Assembly: GCF_031432975.1 (NCBI RefSeq)
Contig: NZ_CP133838.1
Location: forward strand, 1,240,001-1,304,000
Direction of reading: 5' to 3'
Origin: Buttiauxella selenatireducens
GTDB lineage: Bacteria > Pseudomonadota > Gammaproteobacteria > Enterobacterales > Enterobacteriaceae
DNA: 64,000 nt
Of the stretch, positions 1-8,288 are shown one piece after another. The notes under the pieces are model-generated. The model was not told the origin of the DNA. It was given only the letters and a program-made list of their open reading frames with translations, and did not search any database. A program made the position numbers and the translations under genes. Within the stretch, counting starts at the first letter, position 1, and each line of letters begins with the position of its first letter.

Positions 1-479
1 TCACTGTCAACACTGAGCTGCTGGCGACCCGTTACCAGGAGCTGCAACGCCAGTTCCATCCGGATAAATACGCCAGCCGCCCTCAGGCGGAACAACTGCT
101 GGCGGTCCAACAATCTGCGACCATCAACCAGGCCTGGCAAACGCTGCGTCATCCGTTGCTGCGTGCCGAGTATATTCTCTCCCTCAACGGTTTTGATCTG
201 GCGAATGAACAGCATACCGTGCGCGACACCGCGTTTTTGATGGAACAACTCGAATTGCGCGAAGAGCTTGATAACATCGAGCACGCCAAAGATAGCGACC
301 GCCTGGAATCCTTTAGTGCCAACGTCAATGCGATGGTGAAAACCCGCATGGCGTTAATGGTGCAACAACTGGATAATCAGGATTGGACGCAGGCGGCGGA
401 TACTGTGCGTAAACTGCGTTTTCTCGATAAACTGCGCAGCCAAATAGAACAACTCGAAGAAAAGCTGCTCGATTTTTAA
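1..479 (+). CDS. hscB: Co-chaperone HscB (Hsc20), 5' end cut by window edge
   Basis: J-domain co-chaperone that brings the scaffold IscU, loaded with a [2Fe-2S] cluster, to the HscA ATPase during cytoplasmic iron-sulfur cluster assembly. The reading frame is open from base 3; the visible 158 residues align with E. coli HscB from about residue 14, so only about 13 N-terminal residues lie outside the window. The J-domain HPDK motif is present near the beginning of the visible part. The C-terminal three-helix IscU-binding domain is complete and ends in the conserved EEKLLDF. It is followed by hscA after 13 bp, the usual isc operon order. Confidence 0.97.
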   Translation, partial: TVNTELLATRYQELQRQFHPDKYASRPQAEQLLAVQQSATINQAWQTLRHPLLRAEYILSLNGFDLANEQHTVRDTAFLMEQLELREELDNIEHAKDSDRLESFSANVNAMVKTRMALMVQQLDNQDWTQAADTVRKLRFLDKLRSQIEQLEEKLLDF

Positions 480-492
480 CTGGAAGCTCAAT

Positions 493-2343
493 ATGGCGTT
501 ATTACAAATTAGTGAGCCGGGTCTGAGTGCGGCCCCCCATCAGCGTAAGCTGGCGGTGGGCATCGATTTAGGCACCACCAATTCACTGGTTGCAACAGTT
601 CGGAGTGGGCAAGCCGAAACGCTGCCTGACCATGAAGGGCGTCACCTGTTACCTTCTGTGGTGCACTATCAGCAACAAGGTTTGAACGTGGGCTGGGATG
701 CGCGTGCGCAAGCCGCAACAGATCCAGCAAACACGATCAGTTCGATAAAACGTCTGATGGGCCGTTCCCTTGCTGACATTCAGGCACGCTATCCGCATCT
801 GCCTTATTCACTCCAGCCGAGTGAAAATGGCCTGCCGATGATCAACACCCCGGCCGGGCTGCTGAACCCTATTCGTATTTCATCCGACATCCTCAAGGCT
901 CTTTGTGCACGCGCGACCGAAGCGCTCGAAGGCCAACTTGATGGTGTGGTCATTACCGTTCCTGCTTATTTCGATGATGCACAGCGTCAGGGCACCAAAG
1001 ACGCGGCGCGTCTGGCTGGGCTGCATGTCCTGCGTCTTCTGAATGAGCCGACCGCAGCGGCTATCGCTTACGGTCTGGATTCCGGTAAAGAAGGTGTGAT
1101 CGCCGTTTACGATTTGGGCGGCGGCACTTTTGATATCTCTATTCTGCGTTTAAGCCGTGGCGTGTTTGAAGTGCTGGCAACCGGCGGTGATTCTGCGCTG
1201 GGCGGCGACGACTTCGACCACCTGCTGGCCGACTGGCTGCGTGAACAAGCGGGCGTTGCTGACCGTAGCGACGATCGCGTCCAACGCCAGTTACTGGATG
1301 CCGCAATCGCTGCGAAAATTGCGTTAAGCGATGCACAAAGCACCACTGTTGAAGTGGCGGGCTGGACAGGCACCGTGACTCGCGAGCAGTTCAACGAACT
1401 GATTGCAGCCCTGGTTAAGCGTACTTTGCTGGCCTGTCGCCGTGCGTTGAAAGACGCCGGTGTCGAGGCTAACGAGGTGCTGGAAGTGGTGATGGTCGGT
1501 GGTTCAACGCGCGTGCCATTAGTGCGTGAACGTGTGGGCGAGTTCTTTGGCCGCACCCCACTGACATCTATAGACCCGGATAAAGTTGTCGCTATTGGCG
1601 CGGCGATTCAGGCCGATATCCTGGTGGGCAACAAGCCAGACAGCGAAATGCTGCTGCTGGATGTTATCCCGCTGTCGCTCGGTCTTGAAACCATGGGCGG
1701 TCTGGTGGAAAAAGTGATTCCGCGTAACACCACCATTCCAGTGGCACGTGCGCAGGATTTCACCACCTTCAAAGATGGTCAAACTGCGATGGCGATTCAT
1801 GTCATGCAGGGCGAACGTGAGCTGGTGCAGGATTGCCGTTCTCTCGCACGCTTTACGCTGCGCGGCATTCCAGCGATGCCTGCTGGCGGCGCGCATATCC
1901 GCGTGACCTTCCAGGTTGATGCTGACGGCTTGCTGAGCGTGACCGCCATGGAGAAATCCACGGGTGTGGAAGCGTCTATTCAGGTGAAGCCTTCTTATGG
2001 CCTGAGCGACGGTGAAATTGCCTCGATGATTCAGGATTCCATGAGCTTTGCCGAGCATGACGTGAAAGCACGTATGCTCGCAGAGCAAAAAGTTGACGCG
2101 GCCCGCGTGCTGGAAAGCTTGCAAGGTGCGTTGACCTCAGATGGCGCGCTGTTAAGTGCCGCTGAACGTGCTGATATCGACGCTGCGATGGTGGTACTCC
2201 ATGCTGCCGCTGCGGGTGACGACATCGATGCGATTGAACAAGCCATTAAAAACGTAGACAAACAAACCCAGGATTTCGCCGCTCGTCGTATGGATGAATC
2301 AATCCGTAAGGCGCTGAAAGGCCACTCCGTGGACGAGGTTTAA
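493..2343 (+). CDS. hscA: Fe-S assembly Hsp70 chaperone HscA
   Basis: Specialised Hsp70 ATPase (616 aa, same size as E. coli) that with HscB releases the cluster from IscU to acceptor apoproteins. The nucleotide-binding domain starts with GIDLGTTNS at residues 23-31 and contains the second Hsp70 signature ([11 protein letters not shown]) and the third ([13 protein letters not shown]). The C-terminal third is the substrate-binding domain and lid that recognises the LPPVK motif of IscU. It sits between hscB and fdx; the gap to fdx is 1 bp, indicating tight co-expression. The assignment to HscA rather than DnaK rests on context and on the short, acidic-poor C-terminus ending GHSVDEV. Confidence 0.98.
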   Translation: MALLQISEPGLSAAPHQRKLAVGIDLGTTNSLVATVRSGQAETLPDHEGRHLLPSVVHYQQQGLNVGWDARAQAATDPANTISSIKRLMGRSLADIQARYPHLPYSLQPSENGLPMINTPAGLLNPIRISSDILKALCARATEALEGQLDGVVITVPAYFDDAQRQGTKDAARLAGLHVLRLLNEPTAAAIAYGLDSGKEGVIAVYDLGGGTFDISILRLSRGVFEVLATGGDSALGGDDFDHLLADWLREQAGVADRSDDRVQRQLLDAAIAAKIALSDAQSTTVEVAGWTGTVTREQFNELIAALVKRTLLACRRALKDAGVEANEVLEVVMVGGSTRVPLVRERVGEFFGRTPLTSIDPDKVVAIGAAIQADILVGNKPDSEMLLLDVIPLSLGLETMGGLVEKVIPRNTTIPVARAQDFTTFKDGQTAMAIHVMQGERELVQDCRSLARFTLRGIPAMPAGGAHIRVTFQVDADGLLSVTAMEKSTGVEASIQVKPSYGLSDGEIASMIQDSMSFAEHDVKARMLAEQKVDAARVLESLQGALTSDGALLSAAERADIDAAMVVLHAAAAGDDIDAIEQAIKNVDKQTQDFAARRMDESIRKALKGHSVDEV

Positions 2344-2344
2344 C

Positions 2345-2680
2345 ATGCCAAAGATTGTATTTTTGCCTCATCAGGATTTGTGTCCAGATGGCGCAGTTTT
2401 GGAAGCAAATGTCGGTGAAACCATTCTTGATGTTGCACTGCGCAACGGGATCGAGATTGAACACGCCTGTGAAAAGTCCTGTGCTTGCACCACCTGCCAC
2501 TGTGTCGTGCGTGAAGGTTTCGACTCCCTTGCTGAAAGTACGGAAGACGAAGACGATATGCTGGACAAAGCCTGGGGTCTTGAGCCTGAAAGCCGTTTAA
2601 GCTGCCAGGCACGCGTCACTGACGAAGACCTGGTCGTTGAGATGCCGCGCTACACCATCAACCATGCGCGTGAGCACTAA
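2345..2680 (+). CDS. fdx: ISC [2Fe-2S] ferredoxin
   Basis: Adrenodoxin-type [2Fe-2S] ferredoxin that supplies electrons for cluster assembly on IscU. The 111-residue length equals that of E. coli Fdx. The four cluster ligands are visible as C42-x5-C48-x2-C51 and C87, with extra cysteines at 46 and 53 as in other isc ferredoxins. It starts one base after the hscA stop codon and is followed by iscX after 12 bp, with a Shine-Dalgarno AGGAG in the gap. Confidence 0.98.
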   Translation: MPKIVFLPHQDLCPDGAVLEANVGETILDVALRNGIEIEHACEKSCACTTCHCVVREGFDSLAESTEDEDDMLDKAWGLEPESRLSCQARVTDEDLVVEMPRYTINHAREH

Positions 2681-2692
2681 CAGGAGCCGCAA

Positions 2693-2893
2693 ATGGGACT
2701 GAAATGGACCGATAGCCGCGAAATTGGCGAGGCGCTGTACGACAGTCGCCCGGATCTTGACCCGAAGACGGTGCGTTTTACCGATCTTCATCAATGGGTC
2801 TGCGATCTGGAAGATTTTGACGACGATCCAAACGCATCCAATGAAAAAATTCTGGAAGCTATTCTGTTAGTCTGGTTAGATGAAGCCGAATGA
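2693..2893 (+). CDS. iscX: Fe-S assembly protein IscX
   Basis: Small acidic protein (66 aa) of the isc operon that binds IscS and iron and modulates cysteine desulfurase activity. It begins [20 protein letters not shown], typical of the family, and has the acidic segment DLEDFDDDP that forms part of the iron/IscS-interacting surface. It is the last isc gene before an intrinsic terminator; pepB follows after the terminator, so pepB may be expressed by read-through or from its own promoter. Confidence 0.97.
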   Translation: MGLKWTDSREIGEALYDSRPDLDPKTVRFTDLHQWVCDLEDFDDDPNASNEKILEAILLVWLDEAE

Positions 2894-2910
2894 TTTAGGG
2901 TATTAGAACA

Positions 2911-2934
2911 AGGGCTGCCTATGGCAGCCTTTTC
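2911..2934 (+). terminator. Intrinsic terminator after iscX
   Basis: GGCTGCC and GGCAGCC form a perfect 7-bp stem with a three-base loop, followed by TTTTCT. It lies 18 bp after the iscX stop codon and separates the isc operon from pepB. Confidence 0.8.
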
Positions 2935-2974
2935 TATATGAAGCATGAGCTGAAAAAGTATAAGGAAAAGAACA

Positions 2975-4261
2975 ATGTCAGAAGCCATGAAAATCACGCT
3001 TTCCACCGCGCCTGCCGATGCGCGCTGGGGCGATAAAGCCGCTTACAGCATTAATGACGAAGGGATTACCCTGCACCTGACAGGCAAAGATGACCTGGGG
3101 TTAATCCAACGTGCGGCGCGTAAAATCGACGGCCAGGGCCTGAAACATGTAGAACTGGCGGGTGAAGGTTGGGATGTAGAAAAGAGCTGGGCATTCTGGC
3201 AGGGCTATCGTGCGCCAAAAGGCACGCGTAAAGTTGACTGGGCTGTGCTGAGTGAAGAAGAGCAAAAAGAGCTTAACAACCGTCTGAAAATCATCGACTG
3301 GGTTCGTCATACCATCAATACCCCAGCAGAAGAACTTGGCCCAGAACAACTCGCTTCACGTGCTGTTGATCTGTTGTGCGATGTTGCATGCAATAACGTT
3401 TCCTGGCGCATCACTAAAGGCGAAGATCTGCGCGAGCAGAACTACATGGGTATCCATACCGTTGGCCGTGGTTCCGAACGTCCGCCAGTCTTGCTGGCAC
3501 TGGACTACAACCCAACCGGTAACCCAGAAGCACCGGTTTATGCGTGCCTGGTGGGTAAAGGGATCACTTTCGATTCCGGCGGCTACAGCATCAAACAAAG
3601 CGCGTTCATGGACTCGATGAAGTCTGACATGGGCGGCGCGGCGACCATCACTGGTGCTCTGGCTTTCGCGATTACTCGTGGCCTGAACAAACGCGTCAAA
3701 CTGTACCTGTGTTGTGCGGACAACCTGATTAGCGGTAATGCCTTCAAACTGGGCGACATCATTAAGTATCGCAACGGCAAAACCGTTGAAATCATGAATA
3801 CCGATGCGGAAGGGCGTTTGGTTCTGGCTGATGGCCTGATTGATGCGTGTGCGCAAAAACCTGAACTGATCATCGACTGCGCGACGTTAACCGGTGCGGC
3901 GAAAACAGCATTGGGCAACGATTACCATGCCCTGTTCAGTTTTGATGATGAGCTGGTAAACCGCCTGATGGCGAGTGCGGCTGCTGAGAACGAGCCATTC
4001 TGGCGTTTGCCGTTGGCCGAGTTCCATCGCAATCAGTTGCCATCTAACTTTGCTGAATTGAACAACACATCTAACGCTTCCTTCCCGGCGGGTGCGAGTA
4101 CGGCAGCGGGCTTCTTGTCCCACTTCGTGGAAAATTATCACCAGGGCTGGCTGCACATTGACTGTTCCGCAACCTACCGCAAAGGTGCTGTTGAACAGTG
4201 GTCTGCTGGCGCAACAGGCATTGGTGTTCGTGCTATTGCTAACCTGCTGGTGGGTAAATAA
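2975..4261 (+). CDS. pepB: Peptidase B (M17 leucyl aminopeptidase family)
   Basis: Cytoplasmic metallo-aminopeptidase of the M17 (leucine aminopeptidase) family that removes N-terminal residues from peptides, with a preference for Asp/Glu-type and other substrates known for PepB. The 428-residue length is close to E. coli PepB (427). The C-terminal catalytic domain shows the metal and substrate segment [11 protein letters not shown] and the family signature [14 protein letters not shown]. The start at [10 protein letters not shown] has an AAGGAAAAG Shine-Dalgarno and matches the E. coli N-terminus ([10 protein letters not shown]). It is followed by sseB across a repeat-containing gap. Confidence 0.97.
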   Translation: MSEAMKITLSTAPADARWGDKAAYSINDEGITLHLTGKDDLGLIQRAARKIDGQGLKHVELAGEGWDVEKSWAFWQGYRAPKGTRKVDWAVLSEEEQKELNNRLKIIDWVRHTINTPAEELGPEQLASRAVDLLCDVACNNVSWRITKGEDLREQNYMGIHTVGRGSERPPVLLALDYNPTGNPEAPVYACLVGKGITFDSGGYSIKQSAFMDSMKSDMGGAATITGALAFAITRGLNKRVKLYLCCADNLISGNAFKLGDIIKYRNGKTVEIMNTDAEGRLVLADGLIDACAQKPELIIDCATLTGAAKTALGNDYHALFSFDDELVNRLMASAAAENEPFWRLPLAEFHRNQLPSNFAELNNTSNASFPAGASTAAGFLSHFVENYHQGWLHIDCSATYRKGAVEQWSAGATGIGVRAIANLLVGK

Positions 4262-4269
4262 CTGTTTTT

Positions 4270-4373
4270 CCCCTTCTCCTGGGGGAGAAGGTCGGGATGA
4301 GGGTGACCTGGCTTGATGGTTGCCATCAATGCTTATCCCCTCACCCTAACCCTCTCCCAATGGGAGAGGGGAT
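4270..4373. repeat. Paired palindromic intergenic repeat (REP-like)
   Basis: Two G/C-rich palindromic units in opposite orientation fill the pepB-sseB gap. The left unit (4270-4304) is a CCTTCTCC/GGAGAAGG hairpin followed by GGGATGAGGGTG. The right unit (4336-4372) reads CCCCTCACCC, then CCTCTCCC and GGGAGAGG around a short loop. The right unit is the reverse complement of the unit at about 50481-50512, so the same family occurs twice in this window. Such units are dispersed in many gammaproteobacterial genomes; a role in mRNA 3' end stability is possible but not shown here. Confidence 0.8.
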
Positions 4374-4398
4374 CAAATATGAATAATCTGGAACGACC

Positions 4399-5175
4399 AT
4401 GTCAGAATCAAAAAACGAACTCGAAACCCTGCTTGAGCAGGCAGCGACTGAACCTGCGCATCGCCCTGCATTTTTCCGCGTACTGTTGGAGTCTACGGTT
4501 TGGGTACCAGGTACAGCCGCAGAAGGCGAAGCCATTGATGCCGATAGTGCAGTCGAATTGCAGCACTGGGAAAAAGATGATGGCACTTCTGTCATTCCAT
4601 TCTTCACCTCTGTTGAAGCGCTGCAACAGGCCATCAGCCACGAGCAAGCGTTTGTCGTGATGCCGGTACGCACGCTGTTTGAAATGACGCAGGGTGCAAT
4701 ACTGTTTTTGAATGCTAAATTGCCGTCGGGTAAAGAGTTTACCCCGCGTGAAATCACTCATTTAATCAGCGACGAAAGTGATCCATTAACCCAGCAAGAA
4801 GTGCTGGATGGCGGGACATCGTTGCTGCTTTCTGAAGTGGCTGAGCCGCCAGCGCAAATGGTCGATTCGTTAACTACGCTATTTAAAAACCTGAAAACAG
4901 TGAAACGTGCTTTTATTTGCTCGATCAAAGAACGTGCAGATGAACAGCCAAATCTGTTGATTGGTATTGAAGCGGAAGGTGATATTGAAGCGATTATTCG
5001 CCAGGCGGGAAGTGTGGCAACGGACACTTTACCAGGTGATGAGCCGGTCGATATTTGCCAGGTGGTAGAAGGTGAGAAGGGCATTAGCCATTTCATGATG
5101 GCGCACATTACGCCCTTCTATGAACGCCGCTGGGGGAGCTTCTTGCGCGATTTCAAAACCAATCGAATTATTTAA
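4399..5175 (+). CDS. sseB: Enhanced serine sensitivity protein SseB
   Basis: 258 residues, the same as E. coli SseB, a protein whose overproduction makes cells sensitive to serine; its biochemical role is not known. The N-terminal part belongs to the SseB domain family, followed by a C-terminal SseB domain ending FLRDFKTNRII. There is no signal peptide or membrane segment. The start has GAACGACC upstream and matches the E. coli N-terminus. Its stop codon overlaps by 4 bp the stop codon of the convergent RpiR-type regulator, whereas in E. coli the next gene is sseA directly. Confidence 0.93.
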   Translation: MSESKNELETLLEQAATEPAHRPAFFRVLLESTVWVPGTAAEGEAIDADSAVELQHWEKDDGTSVIPFFTSVEALQQAISHEQAFVVMPVRTLFEMTQGAILFLNAKLPSGKEFTPREITHLISDESDPLTQQEVLDGGTSLLLSEVAEPPAQMVDSLTTLFKNLKTVKRAFICSIKERADEQPNLLIGIEAEGDIEAIIRQAGSVATDTLPGDEPVDICQVVEGEKGISHFMMAHITPFYERRWGSFLRDFKTNRII

Positions 5176-5945
5176 GCCGTTGCCTGCAATAGCAATAAAT
5201 CTATCAGCATCACCAGATTAGACTCAAACGAGGTGATCCCTGCTGCTTCTGCTGCATAGTGGATTGCCTCGTCGTAAAGTTGAAAATGAACATCCGCAAG
5301 TTCGGACAAACTGTTCGACGATGCGCGAGTAAATGCCACAATCGTCATTCCAACATTCTGTGCAATCCGCGCTTTATCCAATACCTGTTCAGTTTCGCCA
5401 CTTCGAGAAATGGCGATAAATACCTGGTACTTGGACGCATTGCTCAGGAAAATCCCCCGACTATCGCCCGGCCCGGAGATAAACGCAGTTTTGCCCAGCA
5501 CCTGAAGTTTCTTGGTGAGATATTCAGCAAACAGATAGGAAAAACCCGCGCCGTATAAAAAGAAGCTCTCTTTTTCGCGCAGCAATGTCGCGAATTGTTC
5601 CATCAACCCGGGAGTCACCCAACGGAAGGTTTGCTGGTAATTAGCTACAAACTCATCGAATAAAACCGGGAGTGTGGTCACGGGCTGCATGGGTTGCTGA
5701 GAAATATGCGGCGCGTTGGAAAGCAGTTGTTTGCAGTGCCAGATAAGCTCACTGAAACCACTAAAACCAAGCTTATGACACAGCCGCATAATGGTCGCGC
5801 TGGAGACAAACGTCTCTTGTGCAAGCTCGCGAACCGTGATGTTGCCGACCAGCAAAGGGTGGTTAGTTAAGTGCGAGAGAACGCGATACTCAGCGCGGGT
5901 TAAAGACTCCCCGCGCTCAAGCAGGCCGACCAGGCGGTTATCCAT
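5172..5945 (-). CDS. RpiR/MurR-family transcriptional regulator (HTH + SIS domain)
   Basis: 257 residues with an N-terminal RpiR-type helix-turn-helix (roughly 15-80; TVRELAQETFVSSATIMRLCHKLGFSG is the recognition segment in part) and a C-terminal SIS domain (about 105-240) that binds phosphosugars. Known relatives include GlvR/MalR, which control alpha-glucoside PTS/GH4 operons, so the likely target is the EIICB-GH4 operon at 6913-9833 and the effector probably a 6-phosphoglucoside; this is inference. Its ATG overlaps the sseA stop codon (TAATG), which implies translational coupling to sseA. It is not at this position in E. coli and is probably part of the acquired alpha-glucoside module. 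Confidence 0.9.
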   Translation of the reverse strand: MDNRLVGLLERGESLTRAEYRVLSHLTNHPLLVGNITVRELAQETFVSSATIMRLCHKLGFSGFSELIWHCKQLLSNAPHISQQPMQPVTTLPVLFDEFVANYQQTFRWVTPGLMEQFATLLREKESFFLYGAGFSYLFAEYLTKKLQVLGKTAFISGPGDSRGIFLSNASKYQVFIAISRSGETEQVLDKARIAQNVGMTIVAFTRASSNSLSELADVHFQLYDEAIHYAAEAAGITSFESNLVMLIDLLLLQATA

Positions 5946-6796
5946 TACTGAGATTGTGCTGGTTCGACAGGTAAATCAGGGCGTGCACCCCATTCACTCC
6001 AGGAACCGTCATACAACGAAACACCGTTGACGCCAAGCGTAGTCAATGCCAGTACGACCACCGCCGCAGTGACGCCCGAACCGCAACTGGCGATGACGGG
6101 TTTATCAAAACTCACACCCTGGCGGGTAAAAATTTCATTCAACTCATCGGTGGTTTTCAACTGGCCATTTTCTACCAGTGAGTTCCACGGCACGTTTAGT
6201 GCGCCCGGAATATGCCCGCGTCTTAAACCTGGACGTGGTTCGTCAACTTGTGCATTAAAGCGTGGGGCAGGGCGAGCATCCACGATTTGCGCGGTGCCTT
6301 CATGGCTGACCAGCAGGACATCAGTCAGACGTTTAATGACGAGGGGATCGAAATTCACATCGAACTCACCTTCCGCTAATTCAACATCACCTTTTTCGAG
6401 AGGTAATTCTTCACGCTGCCAGTCGGCTAAACCCCCGGCCAGAATCGAGACTTTCTCCGCGCCAAAGGTACGCAACATCCACCATGCACGTGGGGCAGAG
6501 AACAGGTTTCCTTCGTCGTAAACAATCAGATGTTTGTCCTGGCTGATACCTAACTCGCGCATTGCGACGGCGAAGGCTTCAGCGCGCGGCATCATATGCG
6601 GCAGGGGGCTGGTGTGATCGGAAAGGGCTTCAATATCAAAAAATACAGCTCCGGGCAGATGGCCTGCGCGGTATTCACCGGGCACATCACGATGTTCCTG
6701 GTCAGGAGGAGCCATGCGAGCATCAATAATCTGGATATTCGCATCATTAACATGTTCTGCGAGCCAGTCGCCCGCAACGAAGAAAGTAGTGGACAT
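5945..6796 (-). CDS. sseA: 3-mercaptopyruvate sulfurtransferase SseA
   Basis: Tandem rhodanese protein (283 aa; E. coli 281) that transfers sulfur from 3-mercaptopyruvate to cyanide or thiol acceptors. Two rhodanese domains are visible, about residues 1-140 and 160-283; the catalytic loop CGSGVTA carries the nucleophilic cysteine. The start used here (MSTTFFVAGDWLAEHV) matches E. coli and has GGAGG upstream; a longer frame to 6865 lacks support. It lies between the GH4 gene (116 bp upstream) and the RpiR regulator (overlapping stop/start), all on the same strand, so it may be partly co-transcribed with the alpha-glucoside genes. Confidence 0.96.
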   Translation of the reverse strand: MSTTFFVAGDWLAEHVNDANIQIIDARMAPPDQEHRDVPGEYRAGHLPGAVFFDIEALSDHTSPLPHMMPRAEAFAVAMRELGISQDKHLIVYDEGNLFSAPRAWWMLRTFGAEKVSILAGGLADWQREELPLEKGDVELAEGEFDVNFDPLVIKRLTDVLLVSHEGTAQIVDARPAPRFNAQVDEPRPGLRRGHIPGALNVPWNSLVENGQLKTTDELNEIFTRQGVSFDKPVIASCGSGVTAAVVVLALTTLGVNGVSLYDGSWSEWGARPDLPVEPAQSQ

Positions 6797-6912
6797 AGTT
6801 GCCGTTGCCTCCGATTTATTGCTTATTACCGGATTGTCGGTGTTTTTAGCTAAACCGACAAGCAACTATATCCAGGTGCGCGAGGTGTCTCGAATTTCTT
6901 GAAAAAAGAAGC

Positions 6913-8280
6913 CTATTTCACCGCTTCGCCAGCTTTCCACGCCTGTTGAAGCTGCGGCCAGTAATCACGGTTAGCTTCAATCATATCGTCAAGAATCGCT
7001 TTCGCATGCTGCATGGTTGGCACGGTGCGGTTAAGCGTAAACGCCTGTAGTGCCTTTTCGTAGCTGCCTTCAATCGTTGCTTCAACCAGCAATTGCTCTG
7101 AGGCTAACTGCTGCATTAACAACGTCTGGTGGAAGAGAGGAACTGCACCCATGCGCACCGGTTCCGGCCCTTCGGATGTAATGTACGCAGGGACTTCTAC
7201 CATTGCGTCATACGGCAGGTTTGCAATCGCGCCTTTGTTTTCCACAATCACCAGATGACGTTGGCGCAAATCAAAGGCCAGGGAACAGGCGACATCAACG
7301 ATAAACGCACCGTGTACACCGACGTGGAATGCATCCGGCAGGATCCCCGTTTTTTTATATTCTTCGGCGGCGGCAAACAGTTTCTTCTCACGCCCATCCA
7401 TGACTTCATTGGCGCGCGTGAAGTCAGGGTTTTGATGCTCTACGATTTCGTTTGGCATCAGGTAATACTGCAAATAAGGGTTTGGCAGGTATTCCGGGAA
7501 ATTATCCATAATCGGTTTGATATTACGCCAGGTTTTCACCCACGACGGATCGGAATGCTGCGGGTCAGTTTGCGCGGCGTCTTCGGTCAGAAGACCAAAT
7601 TTAGCGATATGACGGCGCAATTCCGGCAGGCGGTCTTCCCCATCAACCAGCACACGGGTAAACCAACCAAAATGGTTCAGACCGAAGTAATCAACTTCCA
7701 GTTTATGGCGATCGACGCCGAGGATAGCGCCCATGTTACGCATGGCGGCGACGGGCATATCACAAATGTTCAGCACGCGAGCGTTCGGGCGCAGACGTCG
7801 CACGCCTTCAGCAACAATAGCCGCCGGGTTTGAATAGTTCACAATCCACGCTTTTTGATGCGCATAACGCTCAACAAAATCGCATAATTCAACCATCGGT
7901 AAAATGGTACGCAGACCATACGCCAGGCCACCGGGGCCACAGGTTTCTTGCCCAACAACGCCATGACGTAATGGGATCTTTTCATCCTGCTCACGCATTT
8001 TATATTGACCAACGCGCATCTGAGCGAAAACAAAATGGGCGCCGCTGAAGGCGACTTCAGGGTCAGTAGTGACGGTGAATTTAATATTTTGGCTATGGTC
8101 ACGAATGACTTTCTCAACCACTGGAGCAATGATCGACTGGCGCTCGCCATCAATATCGTAGAGGCGAATTTCAGCTAATGGGAAATCGGCCAGGCGCACC
8201 ATCAGGCTCTTAACAATGCCCGGTGTGTAAGTGCTACCACCACCGGCAATGGACAAAATAAATGGGGGTTTAAACATCAT
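6913..8280 (-). CDS. GH4 6-phospho-alpha-glucosidase (GlvA/AglB/MalH-like)
   Basis: NAD- and Mn-dependent glycosidase of family GH4 (455 aa) that splits 6-phospho-alpha-glucosides such as maltose 6-phosphate inside the cell. The N-terminal Rossmann motif is GGGSTYTPG; the conserved NICDMP segment carries the metal-binding Cys and GLNHFGWF the metal-binding His. It follows the PTS EIICB gene after 8 bp, which makes the substrate class clear: imported sugars arrive as 6-phosphates. Two adjacent ATG codons are possible; AAGGAG lies 3 bp before the first and 6 bp before the second (8277), so the second is equally plausible. Exact substrate range (maltose, trehalulose, other sucrose isomers) cannot be read from sequence. 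Confidence 0.93.
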   Translation of the reverse strand: MMFKPPFILSIAGGGSTYTPGIVKSLMVRLADFPLAEIRLYDIDGERQSIIAPVVEKVIRDHSQNIKFTVTTDPEVAFSGAHFVFAQMRVGQYKMREQDEKIPLRHGVVGQETCGPGGLAYGLRTILPMVELCDFVERYAHQKAWIVNYSNPAAIVAEGVRRLRPNARVLNICDMPVAAMRNMGAILGVDRHKLEVDYFGLNHFGWFTRVLVDGEDRLPELRRHIAKFGLLTEDAAQTDPQHSDPSWVKTWRNIKPIMDNFPEYLPNPYLQYYLMPNEIVEHQNPDFTRANEVMDGREKKLFAAAEEYKKTGILPDAFHVGVHGAFIVDVACSLAFDLRQRHLVIVENKGAIANLPYDAMVEVPAYITSEGPEPVRMGAVPLFHQTLLMQQLASEQLLVEATIEGSYEKALQAFTLNRTVPTMQHAKAILDDMIEANRDYWPQLQQAWKAGEAVK

Positions 8281-8288
8281 TGGCTCCT

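Noticed and set aside
6797-6865. 23-codon extension of sseA
   Set aside because: The extra residues are not found in SseA, and GGAGG is correctly placed for the ATG at 6796.
7129-7833. 234-codon plus-strand open frame
   Set aside because: Antisense to the GH4 gene, whose motifs are clear; no start site and no protein family pattern.
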